IMG/VR virus record: IMGVR_UViG_3300017731_000018
Coordinates: 1-33,598 of that record
Direction: 5' to 3' (one strand)
From: a virus
DNA: 33,598 nt
Under the pieces are notes generated by a model, which saw nothing but the letters and a program-made list of their open reading frames with translations, did no database searches and was not told where the DNA came from. A program made the translations under genes and the position numbers. Shown one piece after another: positions 23,052-32,071 of this stretch. The first letter of the stretch is position 1. Every line of letters starts with the position of its first letter.

Positions 23052-24497
23052 TTATTTTATTAATACAAAGTTGTTTGCAGCTTGTACTACTAAACATCTT
23101 TCAGATAGATAGTTAATCTCCATCTTATCGATGTTTGAACTAGTTGGTCCACCAACTGATCCAGTCACCCAAGACTTTAATTTTCTATCATCTGTTTGTC
23201 CAGCTCTATATCTAACGTGTAAGAAAGGTTTTCTTACGTTAGCCCCTACTTGCTGATCATATACTGAAGAAGTACCTGCAGGAATTAAAACTCCCTTGAT
23301 GTCTCCAATCATGCCTCTTGTAGAAGAGTCGTTTAGATATTTCCAGTCTGTTTTGTAGAAGTCATACGAACCTCTTCTAAATCCTGTAAATCCAAGGTTA
23401 AGTGCCATGTCTTCAGAGTTTTCAAATACTCCGTAAGCAGTACCACCTTGTGATCCAACAGATATATTAGCTAATATGTCATCAAATACTAGATTAGATG
23501 ATCTATCTAAGTAAAGCATATTTTCTTCAATAGCTCCTTGCTTATCTAATTCAGCTAAAAGATTGTCAAAATCTGCTAAACCATCGCCAGTTGCGTCTAC
23601 TAAATTAGTAGCTACAATACCTCTGTTTTCAATAGCAGAGAATAAACCTTCAGAACCTGCAACACCTACTTCAGAGTTTGCAGTAGCTGTACCAGATACC
23701 GCTGCTTTTTCAGCTTCAACTAATGACATCTCCATGTAATCATTGAATCTGCTTCTAGTGTCACCTGAAGATTTTAAATACCATAAGTATCCACCTTGTC
23801 CAGACTCACCAGCTACTTCGATCCAACCGATCTGAGCAGTGTCAGAACCATTGATTTCAAAGTGATCTTTGATAATCATTGGTTGATTAGTAAAGGTCTT
23901 GAAGTTAGGCTCAATTGAACCAGACATAGTATCAGTACCCTTGTCAAACTCAGAACCATATACGAAGAACGTAATAGCTACAGCAGTATCACCACCAGCT
24001 AACGTTGCTAAGTCATCAAAATGCTGAGCACCATATGGTCTTAATGTTAAAGTATCAGTTGCTGTTTCAGCACCTGCAGTACATAATGCTTTACATACTT
24101 TAGTACCAGCACCACCAACAATAGAAGCTACTACAGTAGCACCTTTTCTTACTGCGTGAGCTATGTTAGATCCTGACTGGTTGTCAATATCTTTGATAGC
24201 TGTTACAACACCGTTTGTACAGTTGATTGTACCTTTATAAGCTAAATGTAGTCTACCTTGCTCAGACCAAATTACTTGATCAGATTGTAAAGGCATTTCA
24301 GCACTTAGCATAGCTAGAAATCCAGATATAGTTCTGTTACCATATCTATCGACTTCTTGCTCGTATAATTCAGGTAGATACTGTTGTGTCCACCCGTTGC
24401 TTTGGATATCTAAATAGTTAGATGCCAAAGTCATTTTTTGATAAGCTGGGCTTACCAAATTGGCCACTGCTGGGCCAGAAAAACTTGCACTTGCCAT
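23052..24497 (-). CDS. Major capsid protein (HK97-like)
   Basis: A 481-aa protein starting MASASFSGPAVANLVSPAYQ. Evidence for capsid: position straight after portal and an acidic scaffold-type gene; size; alternating acidic helix and beta character, with sequence EMPLQSDQVIWSEQGRLHLA near residue 70, a Gly-rich middle (VVASIVGGAGTKV), the E-loop-like and P-domain helices (YLWYLKSSGDTRSRFNDYME), and a C-terminal part KPFLHVRYRAGQTDDRK. No proteolytic cleavage site is obvious. It is flanked by an efficient terminator downstream, as expected for a highly expressed gene. Start ATG lies in an A-rich leader (TTAAAATTTAAAAAA). Assignment to the crAss-like or a related capsid clade needs a profile search. 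Confidence 0.85.
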   Translation of the reverse strand: MASASFSGPAVANLVSPAYQKMTLASNYLDIQSNGWTQQYLPELYEQEVDRYGNRTISGFLAMLSAEMPLQSDQVIWSEQGRLHLAYKGTINCTNGVVTAIKDIDNQSGSNIAHAVRKGATVVASIVGGAGTKVCKALCTAGAETATDTLTLRPYGAQHFDDLATLAGGDTAVAITFFVYGSEFDKGTDTMSGSIEPNFKTFTNQPMIIKDHFEINGSDTAQIGWIEVAGESGQGGYLWYLKSSGDTRSRFNDYMEMSLVEAEKAAVSGTATANSEVGVAGSEGLFSAIENRGIVATNLVDATGDGLADFDNLLAELDKQGAIEENMLYLDRSSNLVFDDILANISVGSQGGTAYGVFENSEDMALNLGFTGFRRGSYDFYKTDWKYLNDSSTRGMIGDIKGVLIPAGTSSVYDQQVGANVRKPFLHVRYRAGQTDDRKLKSWVTGSVGGPTSSNIDKMEINYLSERCLVVQAANNFVLIK

Positions 24498-24525
24498 TTT
24501 TTTTAAATTTTAATGTTTAACTTGT

Positions 24526-25704
24526 TTAATAATTTTTAAGTCGAAATTTTTGGCTAGAACTATTATCGCCGCTTATAACTCTCATTTTTTGGTTGCCGAT
24601 TTTAACTTGACCATCTGAAGTTTGTCTATTAACATTAATGTTTTTAGCTTCACTAGTCATTTGCTTTACAGCATCGGCTTTACCTTGTTCATAAAAATGA
24701 TTTGCTAAAGCGTCAGCGTTACGCGCAGAAAATAAAGCCTTGTGATAACCCTTAGCGTCTTTTAATAAATTATCTTTATTAATATACCCACTAAAAGCTT
24801 TTAATACATCACTCTGTGCTTCTTTAGTTTGCGTCGCGTCTTTAACGTTGTAACGATATTTTTTGTCCCCAACTTGAAAATCAAAACCTTTGAAGTTCTC
24901 ATTAAATACTTTATCAGTTTCTTTATTAAAGTGTTTCTGTTGTTTTGCGTTTAGCTCCTCAACCTTAACCTGCTCATCATTGTAACGATTGAAAAAATCT
25001 ATAGCCTTTTGTTGTTCTGGAGCTAACCTTGAACCCAACTTGACTTCTTGGTAATATTTGCTCTTCAAACCTTCCAAATGGTTTTTAGCTTGTGCAACCG
25101 CTTCTTTATAAGCAAGCTTTTTTCGCTTTATGTCCCTTGGCTCATCTGTTTCTTCATCGTAGCTAAAATTATCTTCTAACATAAAATTAACTTCATCTGA
25201 AGACAAATGAGGTTTTGTAGACTTGTAGTACTCTCGCAAGAGCGCTTCGTTATCTACGTTTGAGTAATCCGCGTTGAGTCGAACATAATCCTCTAACGTT
25301 CCACCAGTCTCATCCATAAAGTCTATAACTTTTTGTATGTTCTCTGGTAGTTCCACTTCTGGAGTTTTTTCTTCAATTTTTTCTTCAACCTCTTCTTCTA
25401 CAGTTTCTTCAATAGTTTCAGGTTGCTCTTCTTCATCAGTTACTTCTTGTAGTACTGACTCTTCTGTTGGTTCTTCCTTCACGGGCTCTTCAACAGGTTC
25501 TACGTTAACCTTAGCATCAACTGGTTTTTCTTCTTCAGTTGGTTCTTCTAGGTTCATCTTGTAAGTACCGTCTTCCTGGAAGCCAGTATCTTTTTTAGGT
25601 TCTTCAGCCGCTTGCTCTTCAACTACAGTTTCTTCAACTACAGTTTCTTTAACTACAGTTTCTTCAGCCGCTTGCTCAACAACCTCTTCTTTGTTTTTTG
25701 CCAT
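24526..25704 (-). CDS. Acidic protein, scaffold candidate
   Basis: A 392-aa protein whose first about 115 residues are dominated by Glu with Val, Thr and Pro (EETVVKETVVEETVVEEQAA, then long EEP/EEK runs); the rest is helical and charged (KNHLEGLKSKYYQEVKLGSR, EELNAKQQKHFNKETDKVFN). A disordered acidic N-terminus plus helical body, lying between portal and major capsid genes, is what scaffolding proteins of tailed phages look like. No protease motif is seen. The DNA for the acidic part contains a 15-base tandem repeat at 25621-25665 and a flanking direct repeat, so its length may vary. Scaffold assignment is by position and composition. Confidence 0.7.
   Translation of the reverse strand: MAKNKEEVVEQAAEETVVKETVVEETVVEEQAAEEPKKDTGFQEDGTYKMNLEEPTEEEKPVDAKVNVEPVEEPVKEEPTEESVLQEVTDEEEQPETIEETVEEEVEEKIEEKTPEVELPENIQKVIDFMDETGGTLEDYVRLNADYSNVDNEALLREYYKSTKPHLSSDEVNFMLEDNFSYDEETDEPRDIKRKKLAYKEAVAQAKNHLEGLKSKYYQEVKLGSRLAPEQQKAIDFFNRYNDEQVKVEELNAKQQKHFNKETDKVFNENFKGFDFQVGDKKYRYNVKDATQTKEAQSDVLKAFSGYINKDNLLKDAKGYHKALFSARNADALANHFYEQGKADAVKQMTSEAKNINVNRQTSDGQVKIGNQKMRVISGDNSSSQKFRLKNY
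25601..25677 (-). repeat. 15-bp tandem repeat x3 inside a 60-bp-period direct repeat, scaffold N-terminus
   Basis: Three copies of AACTACAGTTTCTTC (the middle copy with one mismatch, ...TTT) stand at 25621-25635, 25636-25650 and 25651-25665. A 17-base direct repeat TCTTCAGCCGCTTGCTC occurs at 25601-25617 and 25661-25677. They encode the E-T-V-V-E units between two E-Q-A-A-E-E units. All lengths are multiples of three, so slippage would change protein length without breaking the frame. Confidence 0.9.
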
Positions 25705-25730
25705 AATATAATACTATAAAATTAAAAAAA

Positions 25731-28148
25731 TTACCTTGGTTCAAATTGCTCTAAACCAAAGCCGTCTAAATTATCAAAACCAGCAGACTCAAACTTTTTA
25801 GCTGGTAAATCTTTTTTTCTTTGTTCTATCATTTCAGACTGCTGACTAGCTTGTATTCTAGTTCTTTCGTCTTTACGATCTTCTTTGTATCTCTCTTTAT
25901 CTTTAATCACTTGCTTTTCACCTTCTTTAAGCTTCATGCTCAACTCAAATTCATGTAACATTAATTCTTTTTTTATTCTAGCTTCGGTTTCCATTTTTTT
26001 GATATCAAACTCTAGCTGCGCTTGATTAACTTGCACTTTACTTTGAGATATACCTTGCTGTTTTTGTATTTCAGCAGCAGCTGCAGCTTCAGACGACTTG
26101 GCGTTGACCTGAGCCTGTACTTGTTGGTTTTCTCGTGCCCTCTGTTGATCTCTTTCAAACTTTTTACGTCTTCTTAATTTAAGTAGCTGGTTTGCTAGCT
26201 TTAAATTTTTAACTTCACGTACATCAATTACATCTTCTAAATCAATCTGTTCTTTTTGTAAAGCAATTTGTATGTTATTTTCTAATAATTGTTTATCTTC
26301 TTCGTCTGGCGCTAGTTCTAAAAATATACCAAAATCATGTATATGTAACTCTTTTATTTCATTTAACGTACCTACGTTAAACTTACCTAGTGAGTTAATA
26401 AATTGATTTTTAGTATTAGAGTATTCTAATACATCAGATATTCTTAACGAGCAAGACTCAGCTGTTTTTAGAGCCAAGAATAAACTAGCATCTAAAACGT
26501 GCTTAGTAGCTGTATTGCTATTAGCTGCTGCTATTTTTTGTAAGCCAACAAGAGCCATTTCATTTGGCTTACTACCATCTCGAGCTTCATTTAAACCTGT
26601 TACATCTCTAATCATTTGTAAATAATAATTATACGACTGTATTAAACTAGCTATCTTAGCATTACCACCACTTGATTGTAGTTCACGTACTGGTATTTTA
26701 CCAGCGTTTATATCACCATCTTGTGTTAATGATCTACCTACAACACTACCAGTTTGAAAATACATGTTTAGTGCTTCTTGAGGATTATAATTAGTCCCGT
26801 TGCCTAAATCTAACTCTGCTAAACCGTCAGCATCTAAATAAACACCATCAGGAACCACACGTGACATTACCTGCTGTAACTTAAGGTGCGTTAGTTGTAT
26901 CATATCAGCAAACGTAGTCATACGACTAACTAAAGACTCTGGCCTTCCCTTATACACTCTCGGTGCCACTAAGTTGTAACCCATTTGAACTTTAGTTATG
27001 TCAGACTTTGGTCTTGTCATGTTCTCACACATTTTCCAGTCAAGCAATTTATTGTGCCCCATTATCTTAACACCTGAATATAATACTTCTATAGACCTTG
27101 AAACTCTGTCAAATCTTGCTCTTTGATCTTTTGGTGGATTAAATTGATCGTCTTTTTTTAATGCTTTCTGTGCACCTGTTTTTGTTTCCTTTAGTTTATA
27201 AACTTGATTGTGAAATGTTTTGTACTCAAAGTGTAGCACGTTAACATAATTAGTATTTTTTATATCTTCAGGGTAATAAATATGTTGGTCATAATTAGCA
27301 CTTTGATATTTTTCTTCTAAATCCTTAACATCTTCTTCTGTTAACTCTGGAAATTGTTTTTTTAAATCTGTTATAGTTGCCCTTCTAACTTCACCAAAAT
27401 AATATAAATCATCAAAATATGGTGACTCACTATATGAATATACTATATTAGCAGGATCAACATATTCTATTTTTATACCCTCAGCAGTGTTAAAACTATT
27501 TTTAACGCAAGCCATACCTAACACGGTTAAATCATAATTAAGTCTTTTTTTAACTAAATCAAACTTATTTAAATCTAAAATATTTTTTAATGCTTCTTCT
27601 TGTGCTATTTCTACCGATTGCTTGTAATCAAGCTGCATGTGCAATGATAATTCTTCTGTAGTTTCAGGAATTTTGTTTTTATCTATATTAAAAGAATCAA
27701 TACCAGTTGTATTAAAAATTTCTTGTTTAAAATCTTTTGTTTGCATATCTTCAACAATAGATTCAATATAACCTGTTCTTTGTTCTAAGGCCACTGGATC
27801 TTGTGAAAACGCTTTAATATCATATAGCCTGTCAGATATGCCATTAACTACTATATCAACAAACTTTGGAATTATCGGAACTGGTTTCCAGTCTAAATTA
27901 AGATAAGATAAATCACCATTAATAGATAATTCATCTTTATATTTTTGAATAGCTTGTTCTCCTCTTGCGTATAAACGTAACTCGTGAAACCTACTTTGTG
28001 TGTTGTAATAACGAGAAGTTCCGCTATCGTGTTTAAACCATTCTGATTCTATAGCTCTACCAACCTGCAAGCCATATTCCAAACTAGACTTCTCAGCATC
28101 AGGCACCGCCTGACTTGGAAAGCTAGACTTACTATTTGTTTTAATCAT
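25731..28148 (-). CDS. Portal protein
   Basis: An 805-aa protein directly after the large terminase, the usual portal place. Evidence: N-terminal region with RFHELRLYARGEQAIQKYKD, PVPIIPKFVDIVVNGISDRL, IEYVDPANIVYSYSESPYFD and the helix LTHLKLQQVMSRVVPDGVYL, all in keeping with long portal proteins (crAss-like/marine type, about 800 aa). The C-terminal 170 residues are a Gln/Glu/Lys-rich coiled coil (QQGISQSKVQVNQAQLEFDI, KMETEARIKKELMLHEFE), which in long portals extends as barrel or inner core. The portal forms the ring through which DNA is pumped and on which the terminase docks. Its ATG overlaps the terminase stop by 8 bases. Confidence 0.85.
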   Translation of the reverse strand: MIKTNSKSSFPSQAVPDAEKSSLEYGLQVGRAIESEWFKHDSGTSRYYNTQSRFHELRLYARGEQAIQKYKDELSINGDLSYLNLDWKPVPIIPKFVDIVVNGISDRLYDIKAFSQDPVALEQRTGYIESIVEDMQTKDFKQEIFNTTGIDSFNIDKNKIPETTEELSLHMQLDYKQSVEIAQEEALKNILDLNKFDLVKKRLNYDLTVLGMACVKNSFNTAEGIKIEYVDPANIVYSYSESPYFDDLYYFGEVRRATITDLKKQFPELTEEDVKDLEEKYQSANYDQHIYYPEDIKNTNYVNVLHFEYKTFHNQVYKLKETKTGAQKALKKDDQFNPPKDQRARFDRVSRSIEVLYSGVKIMGHNKLLDWKMCENMTRPKSDITKVQMGYNLVAPRVYKGRPESLVSRMTTFADMIQLTHLKLQQVMSRVVPDGVYLDADGLAELDLGNGTNYNPQEALNMYFQTGSVVGRSLTQDGDINAGKIPVRELQSSGGNAKIASLIQSYNYYLQMIRDVTGLNEARDGSKPNEMALVGLQKIAAANSNTATKHVLDASLFLALKTAESCSLRISDVLEYSNTKNQFINSLGKFNVGTLNEIKELHIHDFGIFLELAPDEEDKQLLENNIQIALQKEQIDLEDVIDVREVKNLKLANQLLKLRRRKKFERDQQRARENQQVQAQVNAKSSEAAAAAEIQKQQGISQSKVQVNQAQLEFDIKKMETEARIKKELMLHEFELSMKLKEGEKQVIKDKERYKEDRKDERTRIQASQQSEMIEQRKKDLPAKKFESAGFDNLDGFGLEQFEPR

Positions 28149-30360
28149 TCTTTATAATTTTTGATAATGTTCCTTTATTATTATACCTTGAAAATCCAAA
28201 GTTAATTTTTGTGGTAGTTTTTTCTGGTGTAGGTCTATATAGGTGTCTATTACACGCCATTATAGCTAATCCAGAGCTTATAGCGGCATCAAATTTTGTT
28301 CTTTTGTTTATATCAAACCTAGCCCAATCATTTAACGTTCTGTTAAAAGGCACGTTACCGTAAGCACCTTCATTATTTAAACCTACATATTGCGATATAT
28401 AACTTTCAATAGCAGCAGCGTGAGATTGTCTTATATCTTCACTAGAGTTTGGTATACCTCCTATTTCTTTTTCAGCAACAGATAATTTATTCCATATTTT
28501 ATCTGGTCTATTCATAGAGTAACCTCTATAGCCTCTTCTTTTTAAATAGTATAATAATCTTGGTTTATTATTTTCAGCAAGTAGTGGCATGCCGTAAAAC
28601 ACCAGTGCCATTAAAACATCCTCAAAAAACATTTCTGCTGTTTGTGGCCTTGCTATGTATTCTAAAAAAAAAGTATTAGGCGGTGCATTTTCCATGCTAA
28701 ACTTTGTTAAGCCATGCAAGGAACCTTTTGAGCCCTTACCATCTACAGTACCTGATATATCATAACTATCACAACCAAAAGCTCCAATATGCTCATTACC
28801 TGGGTATTTACCATTTCCCTTGATTATGATTTTATTTTGTAAATCAACTGTTGGTATCCATGACACATAGAATCTACCGTTTTGTATGTCTGGAGTAAAC
28901 GTTACCCTAGTATCTTTTATTCCATTATCCCAAGCAAAATTTCCACGTGTCGGCTTTTTATTCTCTTCGTTATAATCTACTTGCTCATATATTTTTACTA
29001 AATTAAATATACTGTTTCTAGTTTCGTCTCTAAAAGCGTGTTCTTCGGTTCTTGGAAACTGACGGTAAAACTCATTTAATGCGTCTTGATCATTTTTGAG
29101 CCCTTCAGCTTCGTTTTGCCAGTGCTCAATAACACCCGTGTCAATGACATCGCCATGTGGACCAATTGCTTCTTTTTGTGGAGTTTCAAAGACAGGTATT
29201 CCATATTCATCAATGAAACCCTCATAATTCCACTCCATTGGTATAAAAAAAGAGTAAAGACCCGAATTAGTTTGACCATTTCTGTTTCGTTTGGTAACAT
29301 CTGAATTATAATATAGTTTTTTAAAATTATCACCTCCTTTGTCCAGCGCGTTACACGTTGATCCCATCATGCATTTACCTATAATTCTACTACCTAATCT
29401 TAGAGTTGTTTTAGTTACTCTCCAGTTATTTAATATATTATCTGGTCTTTCCCATTTGCCTGATTCATCATGAGCAAGAATTTTTAATTTCTCACCGTCA
29501 TATGAATTATCACCGGTATTTTTCCAATCGATAGTCGTATCAAGACCGGTAAGTTCTTCTGGTTGATCACTTGTGGCTGTGGTGAGCTTTCTTCTTGTAA
29601 GCCTAGACGCAGGTACTCTGTACGCCAATTCTGTCTTCGGCCTGTCCATTCCATCCTGTATAGGTTTGAAAAAGAAAGGATAGTTGACTGATATTGGTAC
29701 AACTTTATCTGTAAACATCTTTTTAGCATCGGCACCAGACTTAGATAATATACCGAATCTCGCATCTGATGATATTGTGGCAAGGTTAACGATTTCACCT
29801 GAGGCCATAAATGAAAAACCAGACCGTCTGTTTTTGAGATAGCACATGCCATATGATCTAACGTCTGCTTTACAGGCTTCCCAGAATATAAAGAATAATC
29901 TATTTGCTTCTCTAAAATCAGGATGCCCAACGTCAATCTTTGACCATTGGAGGTACATGTAATGAGTACCAGTAATATAAGTAGGCACGTTCTTATTGTA
30001 ATACCAAAACCCTTCATCTCTTTTCGTAAACTCTCCTTCAATATAGTCAATATATTTATTTTTAAATTCATTAGGATAATCTCTCCAATCAAATATAGTT
30101 TTTATTCTATTAAGCTCTTTTGGATATGGTGTTACCTCCCATTTGTTGCTTTTAAATTTTGTAATTTTTTTAGGTTGCTTTGGTAAAGCTATTTTAAGAT
30201 TTTGTATTTCTATAATATCACCTATTTGCCCTGTTTTACTTATAACTACAATATGATTTTCTTTATTATAACCATATTTCCATTTCTTACCCTTATTGAG
30301 CCTTTTAATGGTATTTATCTTTATTGGTTCAATAGTTTTATATAGCTGTTGCTCGTGCAT
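28141..30360 (-). CDS. terL: Terminase large subunit
   Basis: A 739-aa packaging ATPase-nuclease. The ATPase part shows a degenerate Walker A around residues 173-184 (KNRRSGFS at 176-183) and a Walker B KILAHDESGKW with Asp298-Glu299. The nuclease (RNase H-like) part begins near GAFGCDSYDISG with Asp531 as the likely first metal ligand. It pumps DNA into the empty head through the portal encoded next and cuts concatemers. Its ATG shares a base with the stop of the small gene upstream (TAATG), consistent with coupling to a small terminase candidate. Length is typical of crAss-like/marine large terminases. I rate the family assignment as secure, the lineage as unproven. Confidence 0.9.
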   Translation of the reverse strand: MHEQQLYKTIEPIKINTIKRLNKGKKWKYGYNKENHIVVISKTGQIGDIIEIQNLKIALPKQPKKITKFKSNKWEVTPYPKELNRIKTIFDWRDYPNEFKNKYIDYIEGEFTKRDEGFWYYNKNVPTYITGTHYMYLQWSKIDVGHPDFREANRLFFIFWEACKADVRSYGMCYLKNRRSGFSFMASGEIVNLATISSDARFGILSKSGADAKKMFTDKVVPISVNYPFFFKPIQDGMDRPKTELAYRVPASRLTRRKLTTATSDQPEELTGLDTTIDWKNTGDNSYDGEKLKILAHDESGKWERPDNILNNWRVTKTTLRLGSRIIGKCMMGSTCNALDKGGDNFKKLYYNSDVTKRNRNGQTNSGLYSFFIPMEWNYEGFIDEYGIPVFETPQKEAIGPHGDVIDTGVIEHWQNEAEGLKNDQDALNEFYRQFPRTEEHAFRDETRNSIFNLVKIYEQVDYNEENKKPTRGNFAWDNGIKDTRVTFTPDIQNGRFYVSWIPTVDLQNKIIIKGNGKYPGNEHIGAFGCDSYDISGTVDGKGSKGSLHGLTKFSMENAPPNTFFLEYIARPQTAEMFFEDVLMALVFYGMPLLAENNKPRLLYYLKRRGYRGYSMNRPDKIWNKLSVAEKEIGGIPNSSEDIRQSHAAAIESYISQYVGLNNEGAYGNVPFNRTLNDWARFDINKRTKFDAAISSGLAIMACNRHLYRPTPEKTTTKINFGFSRYNNKGTLSKIIKND

Positions 30361-30635
30361 TATTTAGACTTACTTTCTGCGAATCCTCCAAAAGCCTGTG
30401 GCTTATTCCGCTCTTTTGGTTTACCATCTATAATAGCGTTTTCTTCATCAATACGGTTTAGTATTTCAAACGCATCGAATATAGCTAATTTTTTAGTTGC
30501 CGCTGCGTTTTTTAATCTATCCGCGGAAACATCATCATCACTGTCAACTATTTTTTCTTTAGCAACTTTTATTAACTCGTCAACTGCCCTGTACCCAGCC
30601 TCAATTATACTCTTTTTTTTCTGGTTTAGATTCAT
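30360..30635 (-). CDS. 91-aa small terminase candidate
   Basis: A mostly helical protein: MNLNQKKKSIIEAGYRAVDE, then LIKVAKEKIVDSDDDVSADR, KNAAATKKLAIFDAFEILNR and an acidic, then basic end (AFGGFAESKSK). It lies immediately upstream of terL and its stop overlaps the terL start (TAATG). The position fits a DNA-recognition subunit, but it is short for that family and no helix-turn-helix is clear. The core DAFEILNRIDEE is, from memory, conserved before terL in uncultured marine phages. Its start overlaps the upstream gene by 35 bases. Confidence 0.6.
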   Translation of the reverse strand: MNLNQKKKSIIEAGYRAVDELIKVAKEKIVDSDDDVSADRLKNAAATKKLAIFDAFEILNRIDEENAIIDGKPKERNKPQAFGGFAESKSK

Positions 30636-31134
30636 ATTTAATTGTAATAAAATTGTTTTTTACTCTGTATAGCTTAATATCATCGATAATAAACTCGTAC
30701 TCAGCGACTGGTAAATAACCTATAATATCTTCTTTGCTATATATATCAGAGTATTTAACTTTACCTACACCTTCTTTAATTGGCTCAACAAACGTGTAAC
30801 CAGGTATAGGTTTCCAAACATCATTTTGTTTATAAGCGTATATTTGTAAGTCATCAATTTTATACAGACTATCATTTATATAGCTACCACTATTTTTTTC
30901 TTCGCCTTTGGCGTTATGCCACCTTCTAAAAACATTGTGATGAACAATTACCTCATCGCCTTTATTTATGGGTGTCTTAAACTGTACGGGTAAACCCATT
31001 ACAATAGCTTGCCTACTAACGCTACTAAATGAGGATATTTCTGTGTTTAAAATAAGTTCTTTATTACCTATTTTTTTAGTATTATTATAACGTTTATCTT
31101 TAGGTTTTACTAAAAAATAAAAAGTACTATTCAT
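30601..31134 (-). CDS. 177-aa GroES-like (co-chaperonin fold) candidate
   Basis: Begins MNSTFYFLVKPKDKRYNNTK. Features like the GroES/T4 gp31 fold: an initial VKP strand, a polar loop (RYNNTKKIGNKELILNTE) in the place of the mobile loop, then SVSRQAIVMGLPVQFKTPIN KG followed by GDEVIVHHNVFRRW, and a later strand with IDDLQIYAYK. Gp31-like proteins help the host GroEL fold the phage capsid protein. The position upstream of the terminase-portal-capsid block fits this. However, the protein is longer than GroES (about 95 aa) and has C-terminal additions (KVKYSDIYSKEDIIGYLPVA). Assignment is by pattern only. Its ATG overlaps the preceding stop (TAATG). Confidence 0.55.
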   Translation of the reverse strand: MNSTFYFLVKPKDKRYNNTKKIGNKELILNTEISSFSSVSRQAIVMGLPVQFKTPINKGDEVIVHHNVFRRWHNAKGEEKNSGSYINDSLYKIDDLQIYAYKQNDVWKPIPGYTFVEPIKEGVGKVKYSDIYSKEDIIGYLPVAEYEFIIDDIKLYRVKNNFITIKYESKPEKKEYN

Positions 31135-31352
31135 TAATACTCAAGATTATATTCTACTGATATTGCCATATTTTTGTTAAAGTCTTTCCAAGGTATAACA
31201 TCTTTATTTTTAGATATAAAAATGCTAAACTTTGTGTCAGACTCAACAATATCACAAATGACGTGCCCGCCGTAAACCTCTTGGCCAACGGCGTAATGCA
31301 TTGCGTCATTTTTATAATCTTTCCCAATACTAATTTTGCGTATCAGCTTCAT
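31134..31352 (-). CDS. 72-aa protein, unknown
   Basis: Start at ATG 31352 (MKLIRKISIGKDYKNDAMHY), chosen over a TTG nine codons upstream that would add MHHFLKTWK. The protein has AVGQEVYGGHVICDIVESDT and KFSIFISKNKDVIPWKDFNK, a small mixed alpha/beta composition. The start overlaps the end of the upstream 89-aa gene by 23 bases, and its stop overlaps the next ATG (TAATG). No family is recognised; small accessory or assembly role in the structural operon is all that context allows. Confidence 0.65.
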   Translation of the reverse strand: MKLIRKISIGKDYKNDAMHYAVGQEVYGGHVICDIVESDTKFSIFISKNKDVIPWKDFNKNMAISVEYNLEY

Positions 31353-31599
31353 CTTCCACGTTTTCAGGAAGTGGTGCAATAGATCCGTCTTGTATGTTAA
31401 TACTTACTTTTCCGTACTCCTCTTCTAGTTTACCTTGAAACTCAGTTAACTCAGTTTGCATTTTTACTACGGCGTGTAGTAGGTTATGTTTCTGAGATTC
31501 TAAGCCACCAAGCTGTAATTGTGCTTGGTTAATTTTGTTAACGTGTCCTTGAAGTTCTTTTAATTGTTCTTCAGAGATATTTTCTACTTCTTTACTCAT
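31330..31599 (-). CDS. 89-aa coiled-coil protein, unknown
   Basis: MSKEVENISEEQLKELQGHV then NKINQAQLQLGGLESQKHNL and LHAVVKMQTELTEFQGKLEE give a continuous amphipathic helix, followed by a short acidic tail (NVEDEADTQN). No membrane span. Similar small coiled-coil proteins are common in phage structural operons. Preceded by an AT-rich gap with a hairpin (31631-31665), which might hold a promoter or processing site for the terminase-portal transcript. Function unknown. Confidence 0.7.
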   Translation of the reverse strand: MSKEVENISEEQLKELQGHVNKINQAQLQLGGLESQKHNLLHAVVKMQTELTEFQGKLEEEYGKVSINIQDGSIAPLPENVEDEADTQN

Positions 31600-31630
31600 A
31601 ATTAATTTAATTTAATTGTTAAAAATTTAC

Positions 31631-31665
31631 TTTAATATTATTACATATAATATAACAATATTAAA
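31631..31665 (-). other. AT-rich inverted repeat between the 123-aa and 89-aa genes
   Basis: TTTAATATTATTA and TAACAATATTAAA flank a nine-base loop: 13 pairs including one wobble, all A/T apart from that pair. It lies in an 84-base gene-free gap. The gap is extremely AT-rich and could contain a promoter; I see no clear Bacteroidota TAnnTTTG box. The stem is too weak for a confident terminator call. Confidence 0.35.
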
Positions 31666-31683
31666 TAGCTATTGTCACTGCTA

Positions 31684-32055
31684 TTAAGCGTCTGCCATAC
31701 CTTTATAAAGATCCATTGCTTTTGCAGCAACGTAAGCCTGTTTTACAGGGTTTTTAGCGCTATCTTTCAAGTCCATATCAAATGATCCGCTTATTGAGCA
31801 GATGTGATTGTTAGGATTTGCATCTCTAGCAGCTTTATCTTTATAAACATTTGCGTGCCAATTTCCAATTGTATTTTGTGTCCACCTATCAGCTTTCACT
31901 TCAGGAGTTTTAATTGTACCATCAGAATTGTACACAGCTGCAGTCTTCACGTAATTCTCAGAATTGCTACTACAACTCCAATTTACGCTTGATATTTTTA
32001 CATACGCATCTGCTACCGCGATGCCTTTGTAATCATATGATCCTTTTAATGCCAT
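31684..32055 (-). CDS. 123-aa protein, probably structural, unknown
   Basis: Begins MALKGSYDYKGIAVADAYVK and contains ISSVNWSCSSNSENYVKTAA, then TQNTIGNWHANVYKDKAARD and an end KAMDLYKGMADA. The beta-like N-terminal half and helical C-terminus are in keeping with small minor virion proteins (adaptor or head-tail accessory), which I recall as widespread next to fibre genes in marine phages. No motif is diagnostic. Follows the fibre gene after a short hairpin and precedes an AT-rich gap. Confidence 0.65.
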   Translation of the reverse strand: MALKGSYDYKGIAVADAYVKISSVNWSCSSNSENYVKTAAVYNSDGTIKTPEVKADRWTQNTIGNWHANVYKDKAARDANPNNHICSISGSFDMDLKDSAKNPVKQAYVAAKAMDLYKGMADA

Positions 32056-32071
32056 GTTTTTAAATTTAAAG

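Noticed and set aside
29484-30092. 202-aa overlapping - strand reading frame inside terL
   Set aside because: It lies wholly within the conserved terminase frame and has no family-like motif; an out-of-frame shadow.
30349-30672. 107-aa + strand ORF opposite the small terminase region
   Set aside because: Hydrophobic composition results from reading the antisense of Lys/Glu-rich codons; no leader or motif.
31631-31665. AT-rich inverted repeat as an operator or promoter
   Set aside because: No clear -7 or -33 boxes of Bacteroidota promoters; AT-only palindromes are expected by chance in such gaps.
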